Shown piece by piece: positions 25,886-35,166 of a DNA stretch of 64,000 nucleotides; the stretch's first letter is position 1; every line of letters begins with the position of its first letter. The stretch comes from Clostridiaceae bacterium. GTDB taxonomy: Bacteria; Bacillota; Clostridia; Acetivibrionales; DUMC01. A program made the translations under genes and the position numbers. Under the pieces are notes generated by a model. The model had not been told where the DNA came from. It made no database searches and was given only the letters and a program-made list of their open reading frames with translations. Where the stretch lies: NCBI GenBank assembly GCA_012840075.1, contig DUMC01000020.1:35511-99510 (forward strand). Reading direction: 5' to 3'.

Positions 25886-28114
25886 TCATGGATAATTATT
25901 AATATTGAAGTTGTTAGCTGTTACTTTAGTGCTGGGAGACATATTGAAATTTCGCTTAAATGCTTTATAGAAAGCGTTATATGAGGAGTATCCACACATT
26001 TTTGCAACTTCACGTAAAGGCACTTTCTTTTCGGATATCAATTGCTTGGCATATTCCATACGCAGATGCTCCAGGTATTCAAAGAAACTCTTTCCGGTTA
26101 TATTTTGCACGTATTTTTGCAGTGCATGTTCAGTTATGGAAAATCGTTCAATTACAAGCTTTGCATACATATCAGGATTTGTAAAATTATCTTTTATAAA
26201 TTGTATAACCTCCTTTCCAAGCCGTTCACTAGTCAATTGCTGCTGCTCTGTAATATACTTGCATAATTTGTCAATACAAATAAGCAGTTTTTCGAATAGT
26301 TCATGTACATTAACCTGGGTGTTGTATGCTACTTGTGAGATTTCTGCTCCACCATTGTATTTAAACTCATTACATACAAATAAAATACCATATTGGTAAG
26401 TGTAATAGATACATCTAATGTATTCTTCAGCAAATCCCGGTGTTTGCTCAATAAAGGCCAGTGTTTTGTTTATCATGTTTTTCGCGCTTTGAGCTTGAGC
26501 ACAACGTAAAAGTTCACAGAAGAGATTGAGATCTATGCTATCCATTATCTCATAATATAAATTGCGGCTTTGTTCTAAATCGTCAGCAACAAGCAATTGA
26601 TTAGGTTTAGCTTCGCACATGGTTCTAAGTAGATTTAGGGATTGTCTATGTGCACTTGCAAGATTCTCGATTTCTGAAAAACATGAACTTACCGCTGCAT
26701 TGCAGGTAAATTGCGTCATGGTTTGAAGTTTTCTCTGCAAATCGGAAAGTTGTGTTTTAATTTGAGTGATATTCCTTTCATCATTACAAGGCCAAATCAA
26801 TACAATCAAGTTATCCATAATATGCTGAATTCCACCTTTAGGCAAAAATTCATCTACAACGGATTGCCATAAAATTTGATGTTTTGAGAGTTCTGACAGG
26901 CTTAACTGGGATTTAATATCCAAACGCAATGTGATAACACGATACTGTAAAGGAAACTCCGGGAAATATTCTTTTGCACTATGATATGTTCGATCGCTGT
27001 ATATCTGGCCATTAAGCAGGCAACCTATCATATATGAACGTAAAAGAGCACTTTGATGTTCCAACTTTGCTTTATAAGTTTTAAAGGCAAAATCGGTTTG
27101 CTGAAGAAAGTGTTGTATATAATCATAATCGGTTTTAAATTGATTGGGAGATTGATCGTTTATACTGTGGATAACACTTAAACCGGTAGTTAATCTTACC
27201 AGTGTATTTAAGGGTTTAAAACTTCTCCATGAATACATTAAAGAAAGAATAATTCCTACAAATATATAGGATAATGAGAATATCAAGATAAGTATACGTA
27301 ATGGGCTTAACCCTTGTGAAAAGAGTGTTTTATCGATACCAACAATAGCAGTTAGCCCATAGTCTTTACTCGTGTAACTTATTGTAGTATATTCATGTGC
27401 CGGATCACCTCCTATATTAAGCAAAACATTGCCATTGCTGTCAGTAAGGCACAATGTGAAAGAAGTCATAATATCCGGAGGTATAAGCATTTGTGTTATA
27501 TAGTCTTTATTCAGTGTTGCATAGAGGATGTAATCATTTCTGTTTGTATTAATAAGAAGACGTTGTACAAAAGTGATTGCCTCATACGACTTATTATTTT
27601 GGATAATTGAATTAGATCCTTTATAAGTATAATTCCCAGAAAAATCTGTGATATAGGAGAACCAATCATTATAAGAGTTATAACCATCGTAGATTAAAAA
27701 CTTTCCATATAACTGATCAGGGAAAGTATAGCAATTTCCTGAGCTTGTAAGAATAATTCCATTTCGTAAAATTACTCCGGCGTTGATTTGGCTTCCCATA
27801 TATAAAAACATATCGGAAACAAGCTTACTTGCTTTGCTAAGCATGTAAATTTTGTGACTGGAAAGAGGAAGCTCTGAATTACCAAGTATTGTGAAAGAAG
27901 AATCGCTAAACAAAGCAAAACCTGTGGCAGAAATATTTTTTAACTCATTTTCAAGAGAGAGCATACCTTTCTGAAGCATTTCTTCATTTAATCTCAATGA
28001 ATTCCGGGTATACAGCGATAATGATAAACCGTAAAATGGTATGATAAGAAGAGCTAAACATGCAAAAAAAGATATATATACCAAAAATAAACGTCTTAAT
28101 GCTCGATTCCCCAT
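25886..28114 (-). CDS. Membrane-bound AraC-family transcriptional regulator (YesN/YesS-like)
   Basis: About 742 residues. An N-terminal membrane span near residues 8-30 (LVYISFFACLALLIIPFYG), an extracellular sensor region up to about 265, a second span near 268-295 (LRILILIFSLSYIFVGIILSL), a cytoplasmic linker, and an AraC DNA-binding domain in the last ~100 residues (AKLVIERFSITEHALQKYV; REVAKMCGYSSYNAFYKAFK). These regulators control neighbouring carbohydrate ABC operons. The frame extends to 28189, but a GGGAGCTGG ribosome site points to ATG 28114. The divergently placed ABC permease operon at 28469 is the likely target, through the palindrome and repeat between them. Confidence 0.9.
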   Translation of the reverse strand: MGNRALRRLFLVYISFFACLALLIIPFYGLSLSLYTRNSLRLNEEMLQKGMLSLENELKNISATGFALFSDSSFTILGNSELPLSSHKIYMLSKASKLVSDMFLYMGSQINAGVILRNGIILTSSGNCYTFPDQLYGKFLIYDGYNSYNDWFSYITDFSGNYTYKGSNSIIQNNKSYEAITFVQRLLINTNRNDYILYATLNKDYITQMLIPPDIMTSFTLCLTDSNGNVLLNIGGDPAHEYTTISYTSKDYGLTAIVGIDKTLFSQGLSPLRILILIFSLSYIFVGIILSLMYSWRSFKPLNTLVRLTTGLSVIHSINDQSPNQFKTDYDYIQHFLQQTDFAFKTYKAKLEHQSALLRSYMIGCLLNGQIYSDRTYHSAKEYFPEFPLQYRVITLRLDIKSQLSLSELSKHQILWQSVVDEFLPKGGIQHIMDNLIVLIWPCNDERNITQIKTQLSDLQRKLQTMTQFTCNAAVSSCFSEIENLASAHRQSLNLLRTMCEAKPNQLLVADDLEQSRNLYYEIMDSIDLNLFCELLRCAQAQSAKNMINKTLAFIEQTPGFAEEYIRCIYYTYQYGILFVCNEFKYNGGAEISQVAYNTQVNVHELFEKLLICIDKLCKYITEQQQLTSERLGKEVIQFIKDNFTNPDMYAKLVIERFSITEHALQKYVQNITGKSFFEYLEHLRMEYAKQLISEKKVPLREVAKMCGYSSYNAFYKAFKRNFNMSPSTKVTANNFNINNYP

Positions 28115-28312
28115 TATAACCAGCTCCCGGATAATAAAATGACTGATATAATGAAACAGTGAATATTCATCTGGAATTTGAAAATTCATATTACATGTTC
28201 TATTGCACTGCTACATAATAACTAATCTGCATAACAAATGATACAAAACGACAGAGCATTTGTCAAGCTTATGAGTAATATTCAATGTGAAGCTGAAAAT
28301 TCAAACATCACT

Positions 28313-28336
28313 TTAGTGATATTATTAGTGATATTA
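28313..28336. promoter_or_regulatory. Tandem 12-bp direct repeat in the ABC operon control region
   Basis: TTAGTGATATTA occurs twice without a gap (28313-28324 and 28325-28336). AraC-type activators bind direct repeats, and this lies between the AraC gene and the ABC operon, so it is a candidate binding site. Confidence 0.45.
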
Positions 28337-28391
28337 AATGTTTTTTGTTTTTTTCAAATTGCTAACAGAAACTAAATATTCTATTATAAAG

Positions 28392-28407
28392 TTACCTCAT
28401 GAGGTAA
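28392..28407. promoter_or_regulatory. Perfect 16-bp palindrome upstream of the ABC operon
   Basis: TTACCTCATGAGGTAA is its own reverse complement. It lies about 60 bp before the permease start, where an operator would be expected; the binding protein is unknown. Confidence 0.5.
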
Positions 28408-28468
28408 GGATGTAAAGAAAAAGTATAAAACTAAATACATACGGATTTAATTAATAGGAGGAAGGAAT

Positions 28469-29491
28469 ATGGCAAGAAATAAAAAACTAAATATTTTAGC
28501 GTTCTTTATTATTTTTGCATTAATCCTTGTTTCCTGTTCTACCAGCAAGCAAAATTCTTCAAATACTACCAATCAACCCTCTGCTACACAAGAAACATCC
28601 GGATCTGAAAAAACGAATGAATCTAATGTTGCCTGGGAAGATCAGAACGTAACGGCACCAGGTCAGCTACCTATAGTGAAAGAACCGATTACATTAACTA
28701 TTGGTATAGCTTCCAATCCTTCAGTTAGTCCGTGGATAGGACTGGCAAACTTTCAGAAATTTTTTAAGTCATATTTATTTAAACGTACAATTGTTAATAC
28801 TATTCGTATTTCATTGTACTCACTGATTGCCGGTTTTCCTTTTCCAATCATATTTGCTCTTGCATTAAACTCAATGGTGCATGCCCGTTTAAAAAAGGCA
28901 GTACAACTTATTACATATATGCCTCATTTTATCTCAACAGTTGTTTTGGTTGGTATTATTATGCAGGTATTTCACAATACTATTGGGTTATATGGTACTA
29001 TTGTCAAGGCACTTACAGGACAAAAACCACCGGACTTGTTTGCCAAAGCAAACTCATTTTTGCACTTGTATGTTTGGTCCGGTGTATGGAAAAGCTTTGG
29101 ATGGGGGTCAATTTTATACTTAGCTGTCCTCACAAATGTAAATCCTGAGCTGCTGGAAGCAGCCGAGATTGATGGTGCGAATCGCTTCCAGCGTGTCATT
29201 CATATCGATTTTCCGGTACTTGTACCTACGATTATTATACAGTTTATTTTACGTATGGGGGATTTAATGAGCGTTGGATTTGAAAAAGTGTTTTTAATGC
29301 AAAATGATTTAAATCTTCGTGTAAGCGAAATTATTTCAACATATGTATATAAACAAAGCATCGGGGGCGGTAGTGCAGCAGATTATGGATATGCTACAGC
29401 TATTGGTTTATTTAATTCAGTGATTAACTTTGTTTTGATCATTCTGGTCAATAAAGCTGCCAAAAAATTTGGCGAAACATCCTTATGGTAG
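28469..29491 (+). CDS. Chimeric protein: solute-binding lipoprotein N-terminus fused to an LplB-type sugar permease lacking TM1
   Basis: 340 residues. Residues 1-20 are a lipoprotein signal with lipobox LVSC (Cys23); 24-60 is the usual Ser/Asn/Thr-rich linker and 61-86 is the start of a solute-binding protein (EPITLTIGIASNP). At about residues 84-88 (nt 28718-28735) the sequence changes in frame to the periplasmic loop of an LplB/YtcP-type ABC permease (SPWIGLANFQKFF) and continues through TM2-TM6 with the EAA loop (LLEAAEIDGANRFQRV). The ~450-residue binding domain and permease TM1 are missing. A single deletion joining two adjacent genes explains this. The frame stays open and ribosome site TAGGAGGAAGG is good. 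Whether it works is unknown. Confidence 0.85.
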   Translation: MARNKKLNILAFFIIFALILVSCSTSKQNSSNTTNQPSATQETSGSEKTNESNVAWEDQNVTAPGQLPIVKEPITLTIGIASNPSVSPWIGLANFQKFFKSYLFKRTIVNTIRISLYSLIAGFPFPIIFALALNSMVHARLKKAVQLITYMPHFISTVVLVGIIMQVFHNTIGLYGTIVKALTGQKPPDLFAKANSFLHLYVWSGVWKSFGWGSILYLAVLTNVNPELLEAAEIDGANRFQRVIHIDFPVLVPTIIIQFILRMGDLMSVGFEKVFLMQNDLNLRVSEIISTYVYKQSIGGGSAADYGYATAIGLFNSVINFVLIILVNKAAKKFGETSLW

Positions 29492-29502
29492 GAGGTATAT
29501 AA

Positions 29503-30429
29503 ATGGCAAATGTCCAATCTACATATAAATGTACCCGAAAATCATCTAAAATAAAACATTCGAAAGATGATCTCACATACTACACCATTGTTTATATTAC
29601 AATTGCTATTCTTACATTTTCTGTTATATATCCGATTATCTATATAGTATCCTGTTCTATTTCACTGCCATCAGCTGTAGCAGCAGGAAAAGTGGTACTA
29701 TTTCCCGTGGGCTTTTCTTTGGAAGGTTATAAAAGAGTTTTTGCTTATGAAAGAGTTTATATAGGCTTTAGAAATAGCTTTATTTACACTGTAGTAGGTA
29801 CATTTTTAAATGTAGCCATGACAATGATTTGTGCATATCCTCTTGCACGCAAAAAACTTCCGCATAGAAACTTTTTTACATTTCTTTTTTCTTTCACCAT
29901 GCTGTTTAATGGAGGAATGATTCCTACCTATCTTGTTATGCGTGACTTACGGCTTTTAAATACGCCATGGATAATGATGTTACCTACTTTTGGAGTCTAT
30001 AATATGATCATAACACGAACATACATTCAAACTAATATTCCTGATGAATTGCTGGAATCCGTCCAAATGGATGGGTGTAATGATATACAATACTTCTGGT
30101 CCTTTATATTACCCCTTTCGAAACCTGTTATGGCTGTATGTGCGTTACAATATGCTGTTGGACATTGGAACTCTTATTTTAATGCTTTTATTTATTTAAC
30201 AAACAAAAACTTGTTCCCGTTACAGGTATTTTTACGTGAAATACTTGTACTCAGCCAGATATCTCCCGAGGATTTTGTTGATGAAGAAACATCAATCCAG
30301 CTACAGGGCATGGCTGATTTGCTCAAATATGCATTAATTGTAGTAGCTACTGCTCCTATTCTTTGCGTATACCCATTTGTACAGAAATATTTTGTAAAGG
30401 GTATTATGATCGGATCTCTGAAAGGATGA
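29503..30429 (+). CDS. LplC/YtcP-type carbohydrate ABC transporter permease
   Basis: 308 residues with six predicted membrane spans and the cytoplasmic EAA loop (DELLESVQMDGCNDIQYF ... ILPLSKPV). It starts 12 bases after the chimeric permease gene with AGGAGG ahead of ATG, so it is in the same operon and is the second half of the heterodimeric membrane pore. No ATP-binding subunit or complete binding protein is encoded nearby; in this family a shared MsmX-type ATPase is common. The substrate is probably a polysaccharide fragment or oligosaccharide by family. Confidence 0.93.
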   Translation: MANVQSTYKCTRKSSKIKHSKDDLTYYTIVYITIAILTFSVIYPIIYIVSCSISLPSAVAAGKVVLFPVGFSLEGYKRVFAYERVYIGFRNSFIYTVVGTFLNVAMTMICAYPLARKKLPHRNFFTFLFSFTMLFNGGMIPTYLVMRDLRLLNTPWIMMLPTFGVYNMIITRTYIQTNIPDELLESVQMDGCNDIQYFWSFILPLSKPVMAVCALQYAVGHWNSYFNAFIYLTNKNLFPLQVFLREILVLSQISPEDFVDEETSIQLQGMADLLKYALIVVATAPILCVYPFVQKYFVKGIMIGSLKG

Positions 30430-30441
30430 GCATGATATGAG

Positions 30442-30590
30442 GATGTTATTCAGCTAATTCAAAATAAGCTTTTCATATCTGGTATTGCAGGAAGCGATGC
30501 ATATGATAAAATGATTTAGTAATGTTCGCAACTGAGTTTTGTGACTGTATAGAAAAAGAACAGGAAATGATAAATGCTACTAAAATATAA
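30442..30590 (+). other. Possible gene remnant between permease and phosphoesterase
   Basis: Two short open stretches lie in the 178-bp gap: one from 30442 ending at TAG 30517 (VIQLIQNKLFISGIAGSDA) and one from ATG 30522 ending at TAA 30588 (MFATEFCDCIEKEQ...). They look protein-like and could be the end of a lost gene. I cannot assign a family. Confidence 0.3.
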
Positions 30591-30607
30591 TTCATATGGA
30601 GGTTAAC

Positions 30608-31189
30608 ATGCTTTCACAACGAACCATAGATTTTCTTGAGAGTATCAAAGGTCCATTCATTTTACATATTTCTGATACACCTACTTCTTACTATGCCAAT
30701 ATTGAGCGATTGTTAAAGCAGATACGTCCAACCTTGCTAATACACACCGGTGATTTGGCCGATGAATATAAGGTAGGAAGAATTCCGGAACATCTGCCCG
30801 GATATAGAGAAGCTGTTGCAAGACTGCTGGCTATAATGAAGGAAAATGCACAACAGGTATGGATCATTCATGGCAATAACGATGATGTTTCCTGGCTTAT
30901 GAAGGATAAGGGAATAAAATTATTTCCGATGAGTGGAAGCAGTCAGGTCTACTACGGGCTTCGTCTTTTTTTACAGCACCAACCTGTAGGATGGCTTAAC
31001 AAGTATGAATATGATTTTGCTCTCTATGGTCATGGATTTACAAATGATGTTCATAAACCGGAAGATAATCGTATTGGTGAATTGTGTTATATTAATGGTG
31101 TGCGTTATGCTACTATTATAAATCCATATAACAAACATTTTTGCCACATTCCGTATTCGGTAGAAGAGATAATAAACAGGGGGAAATAA
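30608..31189 (+). CDS. Metallophosphoesterase-fold protein with altered first metal motif
   Basis: About 193 residues of calcineurin-like fold: HISDTP near residues 20-25, HTGDLAD near 43-49, HGNNDD near 86-91, and a C-terminal YGHGFTND in place of the usual GHTH. The first motif normally reads D-x-H; here it is D-T-P, so one metal ligand is missing, and the last motif is also atypical. Activity may be altered. The frame opens at ATG 30596, which overlaps GGAGG; ATG 30608 is the better start. It is 1 bp from the next gene, so they form a translationally linked pair after the ABC permeases. Confidence 0.8.
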   Translation: MLSQRTIDFLESIKGPFILHISDTPTSYYANIERLLKQIRPTLLIHTGDLADEYKVGRIPEHLPGYREAVARLLAIMKENAQQVWIIHGNNDDVSWLMKDKGIKLFPMSGSSQVYYGLRLFLQHQPVGWLNKYEYDFALYGHGFTNDVHKPEDNRIGELCYINGVRYATIINPYNKHFCHIPYSVEEIINRGK

Positions 31190-31190
31190 T

Positions 31191-32036
31191 ATGATCGGAG
31201 TATCACTACCGTTGGGAGTCCTAAAAAATGAACCGCAAACTGAAGCGCAAGCTCTGTTACTTGAACAATACGGCGGAAGGGATAACTTATTGAAGGAGTT
31301 TAAAAAGCTTAAAGTAGACTCTATAGAGTTGCGTTCCATAAAGCCCGGTTTCTCTACAAAAGAGGTGCAAATATGCACTCAAGCCGTTTTTGAAAACGGA
31401 CTTACTTGTACCATCCATGGGGAACTTGAAGATGTTGGCAGTAAAGTTTTCTTTGAAAATTTGATTGGAGTTATTAGACAATTTCCCTGCGGGATCGATG
31501 AGTTAATTCTTACGGTACATTCGCCAAAGGATTCAAAAGACGATGAAGTAAACCGTGCTAACAGTGTAAAGTTACTTACACGGTTTGCAGAATTTGCATT
31601 GGAAAATCAAATGCCTGTGCAATTTGCTCTGGAAAATAATCGAATTCACTCAAATGTACCTTCTATTGTTACTTGTGAGGGAGTGCTCTCTATTGTAAAT
31701 GAAGTTAATTTGCCTAATGTAGGAATATGTTGGGATTTTGGGCATATTTATTCCAACCATGTAAATTTTCCTGAGGTAGCGGAGCTTGTCTCACCGGAAC
31801 ATTTTATCAAAAAGGTTATCCATACCCATATCCATGCTTATGAGGGTAGAACCCACTTCCCTTTTATGGGCAATGCAATTTTGCCGCTTGAACAATATTG
31901 TGCTTTGCTTCGGCAAGGAGGATATAAAGGTATATACAATCTGGAATTGGATATTGAACGTTTTTACAAGCTCTATAGTCCGCGCAAGGCATTTGAATTG
32001 TCAATATTAACACTTAAGCAGTGTTTAGATACTTAG
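31191..32036 (+). CDS. Sugar phosphate isomerase/epimerase-like TIM barrel (AP endonuclease 2 family)
   Basis: 281 residues. Conserved acidic and His ligands appear in the usual order: HGELEDVG, LTVHSPKD, FALENN, CWDFGH, IHTHIHAYEGRTHFPFG-like stretch (HIHAYEGRTHFPFM) and YNLELD near the C-terminus. This is the Xyl_isom-like fold of sugar isomerases, epimerases and hydratase relatives, not a DNA-repair enzyme from context. It overlaps in operon position with the phosphoesterase gene (1 bp gap). Together they suggest breakdown of a phosphorylated or cyclic sugar derivative imported by the ABC permeases. The substrate is not identifiable. Confidence 0.85.
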   Translation: MIGVSLPLGVLKNEPQTEAQALLLEQYGGRDNLLKEFKKLKVDSIELRSIKPGFSTKEVQICTQAVFENGLTCTIHGELEDVGSKVFFENLIGVIRQFPCGIDELILTVHSPKDSKDDEVNRANSVKLLTRFAEFALENQMPVQFALENNRIHSNVPSIVTCEGVLSIVNEVNLPNVGICWDFGHIYSNHVNFPEVAELVSPEHFIKKVIHTHIHAYEGRTHFPFMGNAILPLEQYCALLRQGGYKGIYNLELDIERFYKLYSPRKAFELSILTLKQCLDT

Positions 32037-32069
32037 TAAGGTTTAATCAACTACACACAAAGTTTTATA

Positions 32070-32111
32070 CATCATCTTGAGTTGGTAATTACTCGAGGTG
32101 AATGTTTTTTT
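32070..32111 (+). terminator. Terminator at the end of the ABC operon
   Basis: CATCATCTTGAGT pairs imperfectly with ACTCGAGGTGAATG and runs into seven T residues. It lies 34 bp after the isomerase-like gene. Confidence 0.7.
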
Positions 32112-32366
32112 ATACGGATAATTTTTTAGCAAAAAAATTTACTTTACTCGACAAGTTTTACTATATAATTCACCCTTCAAAGTTAAAGCTAAGTAAAACT
32201 TTTTGAAACTTTAAATTAGCTTACTGTTGCATAAATAAGGTTTTTTGTGGTTTTGTGTCTTTAAAAAATTTTATTCCCTTGACCTGAAACGACAAATCTC
32301 AAAAGGCATATTACTTATAATTGGCATTGCGGGCTCAAATATTAAAAGAAGTGAGGTATACAAAAG
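32112..32366 (+). promoter_or_regulatory. spoIIE upstream region with candidate Spo0A boxes
   Basis: Reverse-strand TTGTCGAG (32147-32155) and TTTGTCGT (32289-32296) resemble the Spo0A box TTTGTCRAA. spoIIE is a classic Spo0A target in Bacillus, so these are plausible control sites. A clear sigma-A promoter is not visible. The rest is AT-rich without ORFs. Confidence 0.45.
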
Positions 32367-35006
32367 ATGAGATCAGAAGTATCAGAAGTGTCAGTTGCAA
32401 ATGCCAAGGTTAGCTACAATCATTTATTAACAAAATTCAATTCAATTTATTTCGTTATTATACCCTTTGCTTTTTTTGTCAGCAGAGTGAATTTGATACA
32501 CAGCTTAATGCCTTTTGGATTACCTCTATTCATTTCATCATATGGTCTTAATATAAATAAATTAGTTGTAGCTGTGTTAATAATCCTGGGAATGCTTACG
32601 GCTAACGGAGCCAATGGTGCATTAATTACAGGAATAAGCATGCTGCTTTTTAGTATTTTAATTAACAAGCTCAGTAAAAGCAGAACCAAGAATGGGATTA
32701 AATATAATAGAATGGTTCCCAACTTCAGAGAAGATTCTAAAGTCAAGGATTCCAAAACAAACTCCGAAGGTTCAAATAATGGAGTAGGGGTAAATTCCAT
32801 AGGTGAAATTACAGCCGGTATAAAAACAAAGCAAGGTGAAAATCTTAGTGATTTAAAACTCGCTCTTATTGGGGTTATCTGCAATTTAATACCAAGTTTA
32901 ATTTTTGTCTACCTACAGGGAATGCTGCTGTATGACTTGATGATTGCTCTGTTAGGTGCATTTGTAACTTTTGTCATGGTATTTATTATGAGAAAAGCAG
33001 CAAGCATGCTGGATGAGAATAAAACAGTAAAAGTTTTTACAAATGAAGAAGTTGTCGGGGCTGCAATAGTAAGTGCCCTTGCGGTTTCCGGCATTGGTGA
33101 TTTCAAGTTCCTTGATTTTAGCATTAAAAATGTGGTAAGTGTTTTATCAATTCTGATATTCAGCTTTAAAATCGGTGCTGCCGTAGGCACAACAGCAGGA
33201 GTTATAGTAGGCTTGGTTTTAAGCTTATCATCCAGTGTGGCTCCGTTGCTAATAGGCTGTTATGCATTGTGCGGTTTGCTTTCAGGTGTCTTTAAAACTT
33301 TAGGCAAGGTGGGCACAAGCCTAGGTTTTCTGTTGGGAAGCTTTGTACTTACAATATATCTCAGCAGTTCCATGGATGCTTTAATCCTGATGAAGGAAAT
33401 AATCTTGGGTATTGTAATATTTATGCTTATTCCGAAAAAGTTGATTTCCAAAATTCCTGAAATCACAGGAGAAGGTTCCGCACTTGCCAATAGCAATGAA
33501 ATTGCTCTAAACCTTAGAATTAGAGAGGTTATAGTTGATAAATTGAATAAATTTTCTAAGACCTTTACGGAAGTAGCCAAAACTTACAATGAATTATCCC
33601 CTGCTAAAGTAGTAATTAATAACCAGGATATTTCATCCATACTTGACCGCGTGGCTGACAGAATATGCAAGGATTGCAGCCTATGCCTTCATTGCTGGGA
33701 TAAAAATTTCTATACCACGTACCAGGTGATGTTTAAAATTATTGAAAAATTGGACAGCAAGGGGTTTATAGAAGCAAAAGATATACCCCAATCCTTTATT
33801 AATAAATGTGAAAGAATTAATGAGTTTATAGCAGCAGTAAATAGCATGTATGAGATTTTTAAGGTAGACGTGATGTGGAAGAATAAGCTTGGAGAAAGCA
33901 GGAGCCTGGTATCCAGGCAGCTTGAAGAATTATCAAAGGCAATAAAAGGTCTGGCCGAAGAACTTGAATATGAGATTGATTTTAAAAGCGGAATTGAAAA
34001 TGCAATATTGTCGGCACTCAAAAAAGAGGGTATAAAAAATGCCAAAGTGTTTGCATTTCAAAATAAATACGGTAAATACGAAGTCACTATTTCTTTTAAG
34101 GGATGTAACGGCAAAAATTTATGTACTGATGTAATTGAAAAAATAGTATCTCACGTTGTAGGCAAAAGAATGGTAAAAGATAATGTGGGTTGCAATAATA
34201 TAAGCATCAAAAATAACTTTGGTTATAGCAAAGAAGTTAATAGTAATGATTATGATTATGACAGATGCATAATCAAATTTATTGAAGAAGAAGTTTATGA
34301 CATTACAACCGGAATTGCCTGTATTTCAAAGTACGATGAAAGATACGGTAGTGTTGTCAATGGGGACAGTTATGCTTTTATGAATACTAACGACGGAAAG
34401 TTTGTCATTGCTCTCAGTGACGGCATGGGATCAGGTGAAAAAGCTGCTTTCCAGAGCAAGGCGACAATCAATCTTATAGAACAATTTATGGAAACGGGAT
34501 TTGATAAAGATATAACCATAAAGCTTATTAACAGCATATTGGCTTTGAATTCCAGCGATGATTATTATTCAACAATAGATATGTCCGTTATAGATTTAAG
34601 TAATGGTAATACCGAGTTTGTCAAAATAGGGGCTGCACCCACATACATAAAGAGAAACGACAAGGTTGAAGTCGTAAAAACAGCCTCACTGCCTGCAGGG
34701 ATATTGGAAAACATGGAAATTGAATTGGTGAACAAGCATCTCTATGACGGAGATATGCTTATAATGATAAGCGACGGTGTCCTGGAAGCTTTTGCAATTA
34801 ATAATGAAGATGAAAACAGCAGCACCGATGTTGGTGTTGTTGACAAAGAAAAAGTGTTCATAAATTTCATTCAGGAAATAAAAAGTATAAATCCTCAAAC
34901 AGTAGCAGATATTATACTTGATGAAGCATACAGAAGATATGATAGCAAACCCTTAGACGATATGACAGTGTTGGTGGTGAAATTTTGGAAAAAATTTACC
35001 ACTTAA
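32367..35006 (+). CDS. spoIIE: Stage II sporulation protein E (PP2C phosphatase)
   Basis: 879 residues. An N-terminal membrane domain with about ten spans (to about residue 370), a regulatory region with a Cys-rich DRICKDCSLCLHCWDKNF segment (about 430-450), and a C-terminal PP2C domain (about 650-879) with SDGMGSGEKAAFQS, SDGVLEAF and DDMTVLVVKFW. It dephosphorylates the SpoIIAA anti-anti-sigma factor to activate SigF in the forespore and takes part in polar septation. The insert near 125-150 (Lys/Ser/Gly-rich) is longer than in Bacillus. ATG start; GAAGTGAGG lies about ten bases upstream. Confident assignment. Confidence 0.96.
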   Translation: MRSEVSEVSVANAKVSYNHLLTKFNSIYFVIIPFAFFVSRVNLIHSLMPFGLPLFISSYGLNINKLVVAVLIILGMLTANGANGALITGISMLLFSILINKLSKSRTKNGIKYNRMVPNFREDSKVKDSKTNSEGSNNGVGVNSIGEITAGIKTKQGENLSDLKLALIGVICNLIPSLIFVYLQGMLLYDLMIALLGAFVTFVMVFIMRKAASMLDENKTVKVFTNEEVVGAAIVSALAVSGIGDFKFLDFSIKNVVSVLSILIFSFKIGAAVGTTAGVIVGLVLSLSSSVAPLLIGCYALCGLLSGVFKTLGKVGTSLGFLLGSFVLTIYLSSSMDALILMKEIILGIVIFMLIPKKLISKIPEITGEGSALANSNEIALNLRIREVIVDKLNKFSKTFTEVAKTYNELSPAKVVINNQDISSILDRVADRICKDCSLCLHCWDKNFYTTYQVMFKIIEKLDSKGFIEAKDIPQSFINKCERINEFIAAVNSMYEIFKVDVMWKNKLGESRSLVSRQLEELSKAIKGLAEELEYEIDFKSGIENAILSALKKEGIKNAKVFAFQNKYGKYEVTISFKGCNGKNLCTDVIEKIVSHVVGKRMVKDNVGCNNISIKNNFGYSKEVNSNDYDYDRCIIKFIEEEVYDITTGIACISKYDERYGSVVNGDSYAFMNTNDGKFVIALSDGMGSGEKAAFQSKATINLIEQFMETGFDKDITIKLINSILALNSSDDYYSTIDMSVIDLSNGNTEFVKIGAAPTYIKRNDKVEVVKTASLPAGILENMEIELVNKHLYDGDMLIMISDGVLEAFAINNEDENSSTDVGVVDKEKVFINFIQEIKSINPQTVADIILDEAYRRYDSKPLDDMTVLVVKFWKKFTT

Positions 35007-35166
35007 AAAACGGAAGTATTTACTTTAACTTACGGCTTTAAGTTTTATATCAACTAAGTAAAAATTTTTACTGAAATAATCTATATACAATGTATAATTA
35101 ATGCTTTTTCTTCACAAACTACATATGACAATATATAAATTTTACCAATAGCCCTGGAGGTAGGCC

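Noticed and set aside
28469..29491. A natural GlnP-type fusion of binding protein and permease
   Set aside because: Only ~60 residues of the binding-protein start are present, with no complete binding domain, and permease TM1 is lost, so a deletion fits better.
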